64,000 bases of DNA from Corynebacterium sanguinis. Its GTDB lineage: Bacteria; Actinomycetota; Actinomycetes; Mycobacteriales; Mycobacteriaceae. Positions 45,159 to 54,515 of this stretch are shown piece after piece. The notes under the pieces were generated by a model, which was not told the origin of the DNA, ran no database searches, and worked only from the letters and a program-made list of their open reading frames with translations. The stretch spans positions 1,488,001-1,552,000 of the forward strand of contig NZ_CP038157.1 in assembly GCF_007641235.1 (NCBI RefSeq), read 5' to 3'. Positions within the stretch are counted from its first letter, which is position 1; the number at the start of each line of letters is the position of its first letter. The position numbers and the translations under genes are program-made.

Positions 45159-46789
45159 TGAGCACTAAACTCGCACAAGCCGCGGACAATATTGATTCGC
45201 GCTACACAGTCTCTGGTTTCCTACGACCCCAGCTGAACAAGGTCTTCCCGACCCACTGGTCGTTCATGCTCGGCGAGATGGCGCTGTACAGCTTCATCAT
45301 CCTGCTGCTGACCGGTATCTACCTGGCCCTGTTCTTCGACCCGTCGATTACCAAGGTCATCTACGACGGCGGCTACCTGCCGCTCAATGGTGTCGAGATG
45401 TCGCGCGCCTACGCCACTGCTCTGGACATCTCGTTCGAGGTGCGCGGCGGCCTCTTCGTCCGCCAGATGCACCACTGGGCCGCCCTGATGTTCATGATGT
45501 CCATGTTCGCGCACATGCTGCGCATCTTCTTCACCGGTGCGTTCCGACGCCCGCGTGAAGCGAACTGGATCATCGGCGTCACCCTGATCCTCGTCGGCAT
45601 GATCGAGGGCTTCATGGGCTACTCCCTGCCGGACGACCTGCTCTCCGGCGTGGGCCTGCGCATCATGTCCGCCATCATCGTGGGCATCCCGATCATCGGT
45701 ACCTGGATGCACTGGGCGATCTTCGGCGGCGACTTCCCGTCGGACCTCATGCTGAACCGCTTCTACATCCTCCACGTTCTGATCCTGCCGGGCCTGATCC
45801 TCGCGCTCGTCGCGGCTCACCTGCTGCTCGTGTGGTTCCAGAAGCACACTCAGTTCCCTGGCCCGGGCCGCACGGAGAACAACGTCGTGGGCATCCGCAT
45901 CATGCCGGTGTTCGCCGTCAAGGCCATCGGGTTCATGTTCGTTGTTTTCGCCGTGCTCTCCGGCATGGCGGGTCTGACCACCATCAACGCGATCTGGAAC
46001 CTGGGCCCCTACAACCCCTCGCAGGTTTCCGCTGGCTCCCAGCCTGACGTCTACATGCTGTGGACGGACGGCGCGGCGCGTGTCATGCCGGCGTGGGAGC
46101 TCTACTTGGGCAACTACACCATCCCGGGTGCGTTCTGGGTGGCGCTGATGTGTGGCATCCTGGTGGCACTCCTCTTCGCCTACCCGTTCATCGAGCAGGC
46201 TGTGACCGGCGACCGCGCCCACCACAACCTCCTGCAGCGCCCGCGCGACGTTCCGGTGCGTACCGGGATCGGCGTCATGGCTGTAACCTTCTTCCTGCTG
46301 CTGACCATCTCCGGTGGTAACGACCACGTTGCGCACTTCTTCGAGATCTCGCTGAACGCGATGACGTGGTTCGGTCGTATCGGCCTGATCGTGTTGCCGC
46401 CGCTGGTGTACTTCATCACCTACCGCATCTGTGTCGGTCTGCAGCGCTCCGACCGTGAGGTGCTGGAGCACGGTATCGAGACAGGCATCATCAAGAGGCT
46501 GCCGAACGGTGCCTTCGTCGAGATCCACCAGCCGCTCGGCCCGGTCGACGAGCATGGTCACCCGGTGCCGCTCGAGTACGCAGGCGCCCGCGTGCCGAAG
46601 CAGATGAACCAGCTCGGCTACGCAGACTCCGAGACGATCGGTACGTTCTCCCCCGCAGAGCTCGATGTCACCGAGCGTGTCCGCGATGCGGCGGAGAGCA
46701 ACCATCACGACGAGATCGAGACGCTGCGCGCTCTGGAGGAAACGAAGCATCTGTCCGACCGCGACGCGACTCCGCGAGACGACAAGTAG
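45158..46789 (+). CDS. qcrB: cytochrome b subunit of the bc1 complex
   Basis: The 543-residue protein has the b-type core with heme-ligand histidines in HHWAALMFM and [16 protein letters not shown], and the PEWY-equivalent loop region around residues 280-300. It oxidises menaquinol and pumps protons by the Q cycle. The C-terminus has an extra soluble tail (about 110 residues) seen in actinobacteria. A terminator follows 31 bp after the stop. Confidence 0.97.
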   Translation: MSTKLAQAADNIDSRYTVSGFLRPQLNKVFPTHWSFMLGEMALYSFIILLLTGIYLALFFDPSITKVIYDGGYLPLNGVEMSRAYATALDISFEVRGGLFVRQMHHWAALMFMMSMFAHMLRIFFTGAFRRPREANWIIGVTLILVGMIEGFMGYSLPDDLLSGVGLRIMSAIIVGIPIIGTWMHWAIFGGDFPSDLMLNRFYILHVLILPGLILALVAAHLLLVWFQKHTQFPGPGRTENNVVGIRIMPVFAVKAIGFMFVVFAVLSGMAGLTTINAIWNLGPYNPSQVSAGSQPDVYMLWTDGAARVMPAWELYLGNYTIPGAFWVALMCGILVALLFAYPFIEQAVTGDRAHHNLLQRPRDVPVRTGIGVMAVTFFLLLTISGGNDHVAHFFEISLNAMTWFGRIGLIVLPPLVYFITYRICVGLQRSDREVLEHGIETGIIKRLPNGAFVEIHQPLGPVDEHGHPVPLEYAGARVPKQMNQLGYADSETIGTFSPAELDVTERVRDAAESNHHDEIETLRALEETKHLSDRDATPRDDK

Positions 46790-46820
46790 TCGCTTCACCG
46801 AGCTCGATAAAAGTACGAAG

Positions 46821-46855
46821 AATGGACCTTCCGAAGGGGAGGTCCATTATTTGTT
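46821..46855 (+). terminator. terminator of ctaE-qcrCAB
   Basis: AATGGACCT (46821-46829) and AGGTCCATT (46840-46848) form a perfect 9-bp stem, followed by ATTTGTT. Confidence 0.85.
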
Positions 46856-47170
46856 ACAACCCGATAACAAAGGGGACGTGACGAACGCCACATAAAGGAA
46901 CTATAGAGAATCCGGGCACGGCGCCGAGCCGGGTTTCCGAGGTGGTTGAGACGGGAGAAGAGCCTGCTAGGGGCAGTAATTTCTACTTTAGTAGAAACGG
47001 GCGCGGCTCTGAATTGACCGCACCGGGCCGAGCGATGTCGCGGATCTCGGAAAATAACGGCGTGATAACGGATGTCGCATTGGACAATCCCCGTTGCGGT
47101 TTCGTAACCTACTCGAGACTTTGCGGCAACGAACGTTGGATGCAAGTTACGACAACAACAAACATATAAC
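46856..47170 (+). promoter_or_regulatory. upstream control region of the first NlpC/P60 gene
   Basis: No gene is visible in about 315 bp. TATAAC at 47165-47170 is a good -10 hexamer, with TGCAAG at 47141-47146 as a possible -35 box (18-bp spacing). Direct repeats ATAACGG (twice within 18 bp, near 47056-47073) and a weak CRP/GlxR-like CGTGA-N6-CCACA (46877-46892) lie upstream. Confidence 0.45.
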
Positions 47171-47171
47171 G

Positions 47172-47365
47172 CCGAATCCTCGGCAACGGCAGCGCACAAG
47201 GCGCCTGCGGTTGTAGGGGAGCCGGGGACCCACCACAGGGCCCGCGGGCCTCACCTGGGGTTAATGCGCGCAAGGATCTTCACCCAACTTGTTAGGTAGG
47301 AGACGGAGCGGCGCAGGACTTTTCTCAAGTCCAACCCGTCAGCTAACCCGGTAGGCAAGAGAAGA
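47172..47365 (+). ncRNA. c-di-AMP (ydaO/yuaA-type) riboswitch
   Basis: The leader carries the conserved pieces of this class in order: GCCGGGGACCCA (47221-47232), GGGGTTAATGCG (47257-47268), TTCACCC (47279-47285), TTAGGTAGG, and the 3' end ACCCGTCAGCTAACC-CGGTAGGCAAGAG (47334-47361). In actinobacteria such riboswitches precede wall hydrolase and rpf genes, as here. The -10 box ends just before it and GGAG at 47369 follows it. Exact boundaries are approximate. Confidence 0.8.
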
Positions 47366-47380
47366 TATGGAGTAATTCAC

Positions 47381-48136
47381 GTGGCACAGCACCTTCGCCA
47401 GAACTCGTCCGCAGCGCGCAACATTGCTGCCGTTTCCGCCCTCGTTACGGGCGCAACCCTTCTGGCACCCGCCACCGCAGACGCGGCCGAGGTTCGCGTC
47501 CCCAACAGCCCCGTCAGCGTCCAGGTCCCGGGTATTGAGAACGTGCCCGGCATCGCGGCCATCCCCGGTATCGAGATGTGGATCCCCTCCCTCGGTGGCC
47601 AGGCATCGGGCGGCGACGTTGCCGCTGCGATCGCCGCAGTGAAGGCTGTCCCTGGCGTCACCAACATCCCGGGCTTCTCCGCCTTCCTCGCGGACGCTGA
47701 GACCCGCTACGTCTCCGCCCCGGTCGAGACCTCCACGCAGACCGTTGCGGCCGCGGCTGCCGAGGCTCCGGCTGTCATCGCTCCGGCGCCGTCCGCCGGC
47801 CAGCAGATCGTCGATATCGCCCGCTCCAAGATCGGCTCCCCGTACGTCTACGGCGCAGCGGGCCCCAACGCTTTCGACTGCTCCGGTTTCACCTCCTGGG
47901 TCCACGCCCAGGCTGGCAAGTCCATCCCGCGCACGTCCCAGGCCCAGGCTTCCGGTGGCACCCCCGTCAGCCTGGACAACATCCAGCCGGGCGACGTCGT
48001 GGTCTACTATGGTGGCGCCTCCCACGTTGCTATCTACGCGGGCAACGGCACCATCATCGACGCCCTGAACTCCGGTGCTCCGGTTGCAGAGCGCCCGCTA
48101 AACATGATGCCGATCCACTCCGTGGTTCGCTTCTAA
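47381..48136 (+). CDS. secreted NlpC/P60 peptidoglycan endopeptidase (251 aa)
   Basis: The GTG start lies 8 nt after GGAG. A Sec signal peptide (about residues 1-36, ending near ATADAAEV) is followed by a Pro/Val/Ile-rich linker. The C-terminal NlpC/P60 domain has the catalytic Cys in FDCSGFTSWV and His in ASHVAIYAGNG. It should cut the D-Glu-diaminopimelate bond of peptidoglycan. Control by the upstream c-di-AMP riboswitch ties it to turgor or wall signalling. Its own hairpin terminator follows. Confidence 0.93.
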   Translation: MAQHLRQNSSAARNIAAVSALVTGATLLAPATADAAEVRVPNSPVSVQVPGIENVPGIAAIPGIEMWIPSLGGQASGGDVAAAIAAVKAVPGVTNIPGFSAFLADAETRYVSAPVETSTQTVAAAAAEAPAVIAPAPSAGQQIVDIARSKIGSPYVYGAAGPNAFDCSGFTSWVHAQAGKSIPRTSQAQASGGTPVSLDNIQPGDVVVYYGGASHVAIYAGNGTIIDALNSGAPVAERPLNMMPIHSVVRF

Positions 48137-48149
48137 CCCGCTCGCTTCC

Positions 48150-48184
48150 ACCGGCCTCGCGTGATCGCTGCGCGAGGCCGGTTT
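48150..48184 (+). terminator. terminator of the first NlpC/P60 gene
   Basis: CCGGCCTCGCG (48151-48161) and CGCGAGGCCGG (48171-48181) form a perfect 11-bp stem followed by TTT. Confidence 0.85.
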
Positions 48185-48214
48185 CGCGTCTTAAAACAAT
48201 TGCTCCGTAATAGA

Positions 48215-48242
48215 TTGATTCTCGGGAGCGGGGCGCTATAGT
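48215..48242 (+). promoter_or_regulatory. promoter of the second NlpC/P60 gene
   Basis: TTGATT (48215-48220), a 16-bp spacer and TATAGT (48237-48242) form a good vegetative promoter, giving a leader of about 110 nt. Confidence 0.6.
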
Positions 48243-48358
48243 GTGTAACAGTTCTATAAAGCTCGGGCCGCGTTGCTGCGTCTCCAGCGCCGCATTCACG
48301 CTGGATGTGGCCCATATCCTGCTTAGGGTTTAACAAGGAAGGTTTCGAGGAAGTCACC

Positions 48359-49405
48359 GTGGGAAAGCACTCTCTTCCTCCGCGCGCTCGCCGAAGCGCC
48401 GGAACAATTGCATACACATCTATCTCGCTTGCCACAGCGGGCGCTGCCGTGGCGGGACTCGTTTCTCCCGCGCACGCTGAGGACCTGGACACCCTCATCG
48501 CGGAACTGGGCACCGTCTCTGACGAAGCGACCGCAAAGATGGAGGAGATCAAGGCCCTCGAGGTTCAGCTCGACCAGGCGCGCGCGGAGCTCGATGAGAG
48601 CGCTCGCGTCGCCGCTGACGCCCAAGCTAGGGCGATGGAGGTGCGCGGTGCCCGCGCGCTGCAGCAGGGCGACGTCAACGCCGTTGCCACCTCGACCTAC
48701 CGAACGCTGCAGGTCGACAGCGTGGTGAACACCCTGGGTTCCGCGACTCCGCAGGAAGTCATTGACAGGACCACCTACCTCGGATCCATTTCACGCAAGC
48801 GCCAGGAGCAGCTTGAAGGCCTGCGCGCCGCGAGCGAAGAAGCCATTCAGGCTGCGCGTGAGGCGGACGTCGCTAAGGCGACGGCGCAGTACAACCGCGT
48901 CAAACTTGACGCGCAGAAGGCTCAGCTGGAGAAGGAGCGAGCCGACATCGAGGCCCGCATTAAAGAGGTTGAGGCCCGCGTGGATGCGCTGACGCCCGAG
49001 GCGCGCCAGGCATGGATGAACCAGTCCAACCCGGTGCCGGTGGACCTGCTCAACCCGGGCGCGTTCGGCAACGCGATCACGGCCGCGGCGCTCGCGCAGC
49101 TGGGCAAGCCCTACGGCTGGGGCGCGTCCGGCCCCGATGCCTTCGACTGCTCCGGGCTGATGGTGTGGGCGTACTCCCAGAACGGCAAGTCGATCCCGCG
49201 CACCTCCCAGGCGCAGCTGGCCGGCGGCACCCCGGTGTCCATGTCGGACCTGCAGCCGGGCGACATTATTGGCTACTACCCGGGTGTCACGCACGTGGGC
49301 ATGTACATCGGCAACGGCCAGGTCGTCCACGCCTCTGACTACGGCATCCCCGTCCAGGTCGTGCCGCTGAACTCGATGCCGGTCCAGGGAGCGGTCCGCT
49401 ACTAG
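48359..49405 (+). CDS. secreted NlpC/P60 endopeptidase with coiled coil (348 aa)
   Basis: The GTG start is preceded by GAGGAAG. After a signal peptide ending near SPAHAEDL, residues 40-220 are a long heptad-rich coiled coil (EIKALEVQLDQARAEL and similar). The C-terminal NlpC/P60 domain has Cys in FDCSGLMVWAY and His in VTHVGMYIGNG. The layout is that of RipA-like division hydrolases, where the coiled coil restrains the catalytic domain. It is followed one base later by pimB'. There is no ydaO-like leader here, unlike the first copy. Confidence 0.93.
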   Translation: MGKHSLPPRARRSAGTIAYTSISLATAGAAVAGLVSPAHAEDLDTLIAELGTVSDEATAKMEEIKALEVQLDQARAELDESARVAADAQARAMEVRGARALQQGDVNAVATSTYRTLQVDSVVNTLGSATPQEVIDRTTYLGSISRKRQEQLEGLRAASEEAIQAAREADVAKATAQYNRVKLDAQKAQLEKERADIEARIKEVEARVDALTPEARQAWMNQSNPVPVDLLNPGAFGNAITAAALAQLGKPYGWGASGPDAFDCSGLMVWAYSQNGKSIPRTSQAQLAGGTPVSMSDLQPGDIIGYYPGVTHVGMYIGNGQVVHASDYGIPVQVVPLNSMPVQGAVRY

Positions 49406-49406
49406 A

Positions 49407-50543
49407 ATGCCGGTGCTGCTGGTCGCCAATGACTTCCCACCCACTGTCGGTGGGATTCAGTCGTATTTGCGGGACTTTGCTGACGAATTTGTACGCCGCG
49501 CCGGCCCCAACGAGCTCATTGTGTTCGCCTCCACTCAGGACGCCGACGCGGCGCGCTGCTGGGATGCGGAGGTGGACTACACCGTGGTGCGCTGGCCGCG
49601 CCGCGTCATGCTGCCCACCCCGGCGACGGCCCGCGAGATGCGCCGCCTCATCCGCGCCCACGGTGTGGCGACGGTGTGGTTCGGTGCCGCCGCGCCGCTG
49701 GCGCTCATGGGGGCGGCGGCAAAGTCCGCCGGGGCGAAGCGCGTAGTCGCCTCGACCCACGGCCACGAGGTCGGGTGGTCGATGCTGCCGGGCGCGCGGC
49801 AAGTGCTCACGGCAATTGGGCGGCGAGCCGACGTGGTCACGTACATCTCCGAGTACGCGCTCGGGCGCTTCCGCAGCGCGGTTGGGTCCTCGCCGAGGTT
49901 CGTGGCGTTGCCGTCGGGCGTCGATAAGCAGTTTTTTCGCCCCGCAAGCGAGGCTGAGCGCGCCGCTGTGCGCGCCGAGCTGGGCGTCCGCGGGCCGCTG
50001 ATCGTCTGCGCGTCGCGGCTGGTGCGCCGCAAGGGCCAAGACACGCTTCTCGATGCCCTCCCCAACGTCCTCTCCGCCCACCCGGGCGCGCGCCTCGTCA
50101 TCGTCGGCACGGGCCCCTACGAGCGAGCTTTGAAAGAGCGCGCGAAGGGTCTCGGCGATGCCGTGGTGTTTACCGGCGCCGTGGATCGCACGCGCCTGCG
50201 CGACATCGTGGCCGCGGCGGATGTGTTTGCCATGCCCGCGCGCACGCGCGGCGCGGGCCTCGACGTCGAGGGGCTCGGCATTGTCTACCTCGAGGCCCAG
50301 GCGTGCGCCGTGCCCGTTGTGGTGGGGGATTCGGGCGGGGCGCCGGAGACGGTGACGGATCAGACCGGCATCGTGGTCGACGGCCGGGATGCAAACGCGG
50401 TGGCCGCCGCGATCGTCTCACTGCTGGATGACCCCGCGCGCCGCCGCGAGATGGGCCGGCGAGGCCGCGCCCACGTGGAGCGCGCCTTTTCTTGGGAGGC
50501 CTTGGGCGATAGGCTCTACAGCCTTCTGTGCCTGGCGGGTTAA
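49407..50543 (+). CDS. pimB: GDP-mannose-dependent alpha-mannosyltransferase PimB'
   Basis: The 378-residue GT4 enzyme starts MPVLLVANDFPPTVGGIQSY, the acceptor-side loop. The donor-side segment is LVRRKGQDTLLDAL, and the E-x7-E motif is in VEGLGIVYLEAQACAVPVV. It adds the second mannose to phosphatidylinositol monomannoside for PIM and lipomannan. The assignment rests on motif and position between the NlpC and glk genes, as in C. glutamicum. The ATG begins one base after the NlpC stop. Confidence 0.9.
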   Translation: MPVLLVANDFPPTVGGIQSYLRDFADEFVRRAGPNELIVFASTQDADAARCWDAEVDYTVVRWPRRVMLPTPATAREMRRLIRAHGVATVWFGAAAPLALMGAAAKSAGAKRVVASTHGHEVGWSMLPGARQVLTAIGRRADVVTYISEYALGRFRSAVGSSPRFVALPSGVDKQFFRPASEAERAAVRAELGVRGPLIVCASRLVRRKGQDTLLDALPNVLSAHPGARLVIVGTGPYERALKERAKGLGDAVVFTGAVDRTRLRDIVAAADVFAMPARTRGAGLDVEGLGIVYLEAQACAVPVVVGDSGGAPETVTDQTGIVVDGRDANAVAAAIVSLLDDPARRREMGRRGRAHVERAFSWEALGDRLYSLLCLAG

Positions 50544-50546
50544 CAT
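50541..50546 (+). promoter_or_regulatory. -10 hexamer TAACAT of glk
   Basis: TAACAT overlaps the pimB' stop codon and ends 8 nt before ATG 50555, repeating the leaderless geometry seen elsewhere in the window. Confidence 0.4.
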
Positions 50547-50554
50547 AGTTGGCT

Positions 50555-51526
50555 ATGCTCTCCGAAACCCGAAGCGCGAACGCCGCGCCGTTGACCATCG
50601 GCTTCGATATTGGCGGCACGAACACGCGCGCGGGCGTGGTCACGGGCGCCGGGGAAATCATCGACTCGCGCTCGATCGCTACGCCGCACGACGCGGAGGA
50701 GCTCACCGCCGCGATCACCCGGCTCGTCGCCGAGGTACGCCGCGACCACGACATCGCGGCGGTCGGCGCGGCGATCGCCGGCTTTTTGGACCCGGCCTGC
50801 GAGAAGGTGCGCTTCGCCCCGCACTTGCCGTGGCGTAACGACGCCCCCGTGAAGGCCATCCTTGAAGAGTCCATCGGCCTGCCGGTGCGCCTCGAGCACG
50901 ATGCGAACTCGGCGGCGTGGGGCGAGTACCGCTTCGGCGCCGCCCGCGACGCTGAGACGTGGGTGTTTTTCGCCGTGGGCACGGGAATCGGCGCGACGCT
51001 GATGCACCGCGGCGAGATCTACCGCGGCTCGTTCGGCACCGCGCCCGAGTTCGGACACATCACGGTAGTGCCGGGCGGGCGGGTGTGCTCCTGCGGCAAG
51101 CACGGCTGCCTGGAGCGCTACGCCTCGGGCACGGCGCTCGTCGACACGGCCGTCGAGGTGGCGTCGGCAGGCGGCTACAAGGGCTGCGGGCTCTACCGCG
51201 CGGTGGTGGACAAGCGCGCCACGGGCCACGATGTGATGCGCGCGGCGCGGCGTGGCGACGCCCTGGGCAAGGCGGCCGTCGATAAGTTCGCCCGCTGGCT
51301 GGGCATGGGCCTCTCCATCGTCGCTGACGTCCTGGATCCCGAGCTGATCGTGCTCGGCGGGGGAGTCAGCAGTGACGCGGACCTTTTCTTAGGAACCGCG
51401 CGCGAGGCGATGGCGCACGACATGGTGGGGGCGGGGTATCGTCCGCTTCCGCACGTAACGTGCGCCGAACGAGGCCCCGAAGCGGGTATGCTCGGAGTGG
51501 CCGATTTGGCCCGCGAACTGGTGTAG
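50555..51526 (+). CDS. glk: ROK-family glucokinase
   Basis: The ATG gives MLSETRSANAAPLTIG and 323 residues; a TTG two codons earlier is less likely. The ATP loop is DIGGTNTRAGVV, the sugar-binding segment EHDANSAAWGE has the catalytic Asp, and the ROK zinc site is CSCGKHGCLERYASG. It should phosphorylate glucose with ATP. plsC follows 8 bp later, so these are probably one transcript. Confidence 0.92.
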   Translation: MLSETRSANAAPLTIGFDIGGTNTRAGVVTGAGEIIDSRSIATPHDAEELTAAITRLVAEVRRDHDIAAVGAAIAGFLDPACEKVRFAPHLPWRNDAPVKAILEESIGLPVRLEHDANSAAWGEYRFGAARDAETWVFFAVGTGIGATLMHRGEIYRGSFGTAPEFGHITVVPGGRVCSCGKHGCLERYASGTALVDTAVEVASAGGYKGCGLYRAVVDKRATGHDVMRAARRGDALGKAAVDKFARWLGMGLSIVADVLDPELIVLGGGVSSDADLFLGTAREAMAHDMVGAGYRPLPHVTCAERGPEAGMLGVADLARELV

Positions 51527-51534
51527 GAGGGGAA

Positions 51535-52272
51535 ATGGTCAGCGTCTGGTACATGATTTTCAGGATCTTCATCGGGATCCCGCTGTTGTTCTGGAACCGC
51601 CCGAAGATTGAGGGCTCCAACAACATCCCGCGTAAGGGATCAGCGATCCTGGCATCAAACCACCAGGCAGTGATGGATTCCTTCTATCTGCCGCTGATGG
51701 TGTGGCGCGAGCTGACCTTCCCCGCGAAGAAGGAGTACTTCACCTCTCCCGGGCTTTCCGGCGCGATCCAGCGCTTCTTTTTCAGCTCGGTGGGTCAGAT
51801 CCCGGTGGACCGCACGTCCGCGGGTGCCGCAGAGGACCTGCAGCGCGCCGCAAAGGGAGTCTTCGACGAGGGCAGGCTGCTCGGTTTCTACCCGGAGGGC
51901 ACCCGCTCCCCGGACGGGCGCCTGTACAAGGCGAAGACGGGCATGGCGCGCATCGCCATGACCAACAACGTCGACGTGATCCCCGTGGCGATGTTCGGCA
52001 CGCGCGACGCCAACCCGATCGGCACCGTGATCCCGCGGCCGAAAAAGGTGAGCATGAAGATTGGCACCCCGATCAACCCGCACGAGTGGGCGCGCGAGAA
52101 CGGGTTCGACCCGCAGTCGCGCGAGGTGATGCGCCCCTTCTCGGATTACGTGATGGCGCAGATCCAGCAGCTGTCCGGATTTGAGTACGTGGACATGTAC
52201 GCCGCCGACGTGAAGAAGTCGCTCGAAGAGGGCAACGGCTACCCCGAGGGCGCCGAGCCCAAAGCCAGGTAA
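51535..52272 (+). CDS. plsC: 1-acyl-sn-glycerol-3-phosphate acyltransferase
   Basis: The ATG lies 5 nt after GGAGGGG. The 245 residues have a hydrophobic N-terminus, the H-x4-D motif in NHQAVMDS and the second block FYPEGTRS. It makes phosphatidic acid at the inner face of the membrane. It follows glk directly. A short membrane protein gene is next. Confidence 0.93.
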   Translation: MVSVWYMIFRIFIGIPLLFWNRPKIEGSNNIPRKGSAILASNHQAVMDSFYLPLMVWRELTFPAKKEYFTSPGLSGAIQRFFFSSVGQIPVDRTSAGAAEDLQRAAKGVFDEGRLLGFYPEGTRSPDGRLYKAKTGMARIAMTNNVDVIPVAMFGTRDANPIGTVIPRPKKVSMKIGTPINPHEWARENGFDPQSREVMRPFSDYVMAQIQQLSGFEYVDMYAADVKKSLEEGNGYPEGAEPKAR

Positions 52273-52286
52273 ATAGGATTGAACCC

Positions 52287-52478
52287 ATGGACCGAGACCT
52301 CATCATCCGCATTGCGCTGTGCTGCGTTTTCGTGATTGCGGTGCTGATTGCAACCCAGACCGGGCGCGGCATCAACATTGTTGCACCGCTGTCGGTAGTG
52401 GGGGTGGGGCTCGTGATGTTCTGGCCGCGCCGCGGTGCGCACGACGCCCCGCCTGCCGAGCCGGGCGACCGAGCGTGA
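52287..52478 (+). CDS. small membrane protein (63 aa)
   Basis: Two membrane segments (IIRIALCCVFVIAVLIA and INIVAPLSVVGVGLVMFW) are followed by a short polar tail. I recognise no family. It starts 14 bp after plsC, and its TGA overlaps the GTG of the RNase gene (GTGA), which supports translation. Confidence 0.7.
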   Translation: MDRDLIIRIALCCVFVIAVLIATQTGRGINIVAPLSVVGVGLVMFWPRRGAHDAPPAEPGDRA

Positions 52479-53017
52479 GCCGGGTGCGCTACTTCTACGA
52501 CACCGAGTTCATCGAAGACGGCGTGACCATCGAGCTGGTCTCCATCGGAATCGTCGCCGAGGACGGGCGCGAGTACTACGCCGTGTCCACGGAATTTCGC
52601 GCCGATCGGGCCAACCGCTGGGTGCGCGACAACGTGTTGGACAAGCTGCCGAGCCCGGGAGGCGAGGAGTGGAAGACGAAGGCGCAGATCCGCCGCGAGG
52701 TCGCCGCGTTTCTCACCGCCTCCGACACCCAGCCCGAGCTGTGGGCGTGGGTCGGCGCCTACGACCATGTGGTGCTGGCGCAGCTGTGGGGCGATATGAG
52801 CGGGTTGCCGCGCACGCTGCCGCGCTTTACCCGCGAGCTGAAGCAGTATTGGGAGATGGCCGGGCGGCCGAAGCTGCCGAGCCTGCCGAAGGGCAATCAC
52901 AATGCGCTTGTCGACGCCCGCCACAACGTGGCTAAGTTCAACGCCTGCAGGGAGGTTTTACCCCTCGAGGACAGCGGAGCCATTTCCACGCTGCGGGAGC
53001 ACCGTTCCACCAGGTGA
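52475..53017 (+). CDS. DEDDh 3'-5' exoribonuclease (RNase AS-like)
   Basis: The GTG start overlaps the previous stop and gives (M)SRVRYFYDTEFIEDG. Exonuclease I has Asp and Glu in YDTEF, Exo II has the Asp in WAWVGAYDH, and Exo III has NALVDARHNV with His and Asp. At 180 residues it matches the mycobacterial Rv2179c family, which degrades adenylate-rich RNA 3' ends. It lies next to aroG, as in mycobacteria. Confidence 0.9.
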   Translation: MSRVRYFYDTEFIEDGVTIELVSIGIVAEDGREYYAVSTEFRADRANRWVRDNVLDKLPSPGGEEWKTKAQIRREVAAFLTASDTQPELWAWVGAYDHVVLAQLWGDMSGLPRTLPRFTRELKQYWEMAGRPKLPSLPKGNHNALVDARHNVAKFNACREVLPLEDSGAISTLREHRSTR

Positions 53018-53063
53018 ATTGCACTTGGTGTGACCTGGGGTTTCAAAACTAGCGGCGGCGTGA

Positions 53064-53069
53064 TAGAAC
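53064..53069 (+). promoter_or_regulatory. extended -10 TGATAGAAC of aroG
   Basis: TAGAAC with an upstream TG ends 7 nt before the GTG at 53077. The AAGGGG between is too close for normal Shine-Dalgarno use, so the aroG message may be leaderless. Confidence 0.45.
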
Positions 53070-53073
53070 TTAA

Positions 53074-54465
<1,392 letters not shown>

Positions 54466-54485
54466 GCGCAGTCTTCGAACATCGT

Positions 54486-54515
54486 CTCCCCGTCCTAGCG
54501 AATAAGGGCGGGGAG
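54486..54515. terminator. hairpin between convergent aroG and pknL
   Basis: CTCCCCGTCC (54486-54495) pairs with GGGCGGGGAG (54506-54515) with one G-U pair. It overlaps the last codons of pknL and has no clear T-tract. Confidence 0.5.

Noticed and set aside
45221..46798. Minus-strand open frame of 525 codons over qcrB
   Set aside because: Antisense shadow rich in His, Asp and Arg; qcrB has heme-ligand motifs and operon overlap.
46795..47199. Short open frames in the qcrB-NlpC gap (both strands)
   Set aside because: They overlap the qcrB terminator, promoter and riboswitch, lack ribosome-binding sites and have no recognisable sequence.
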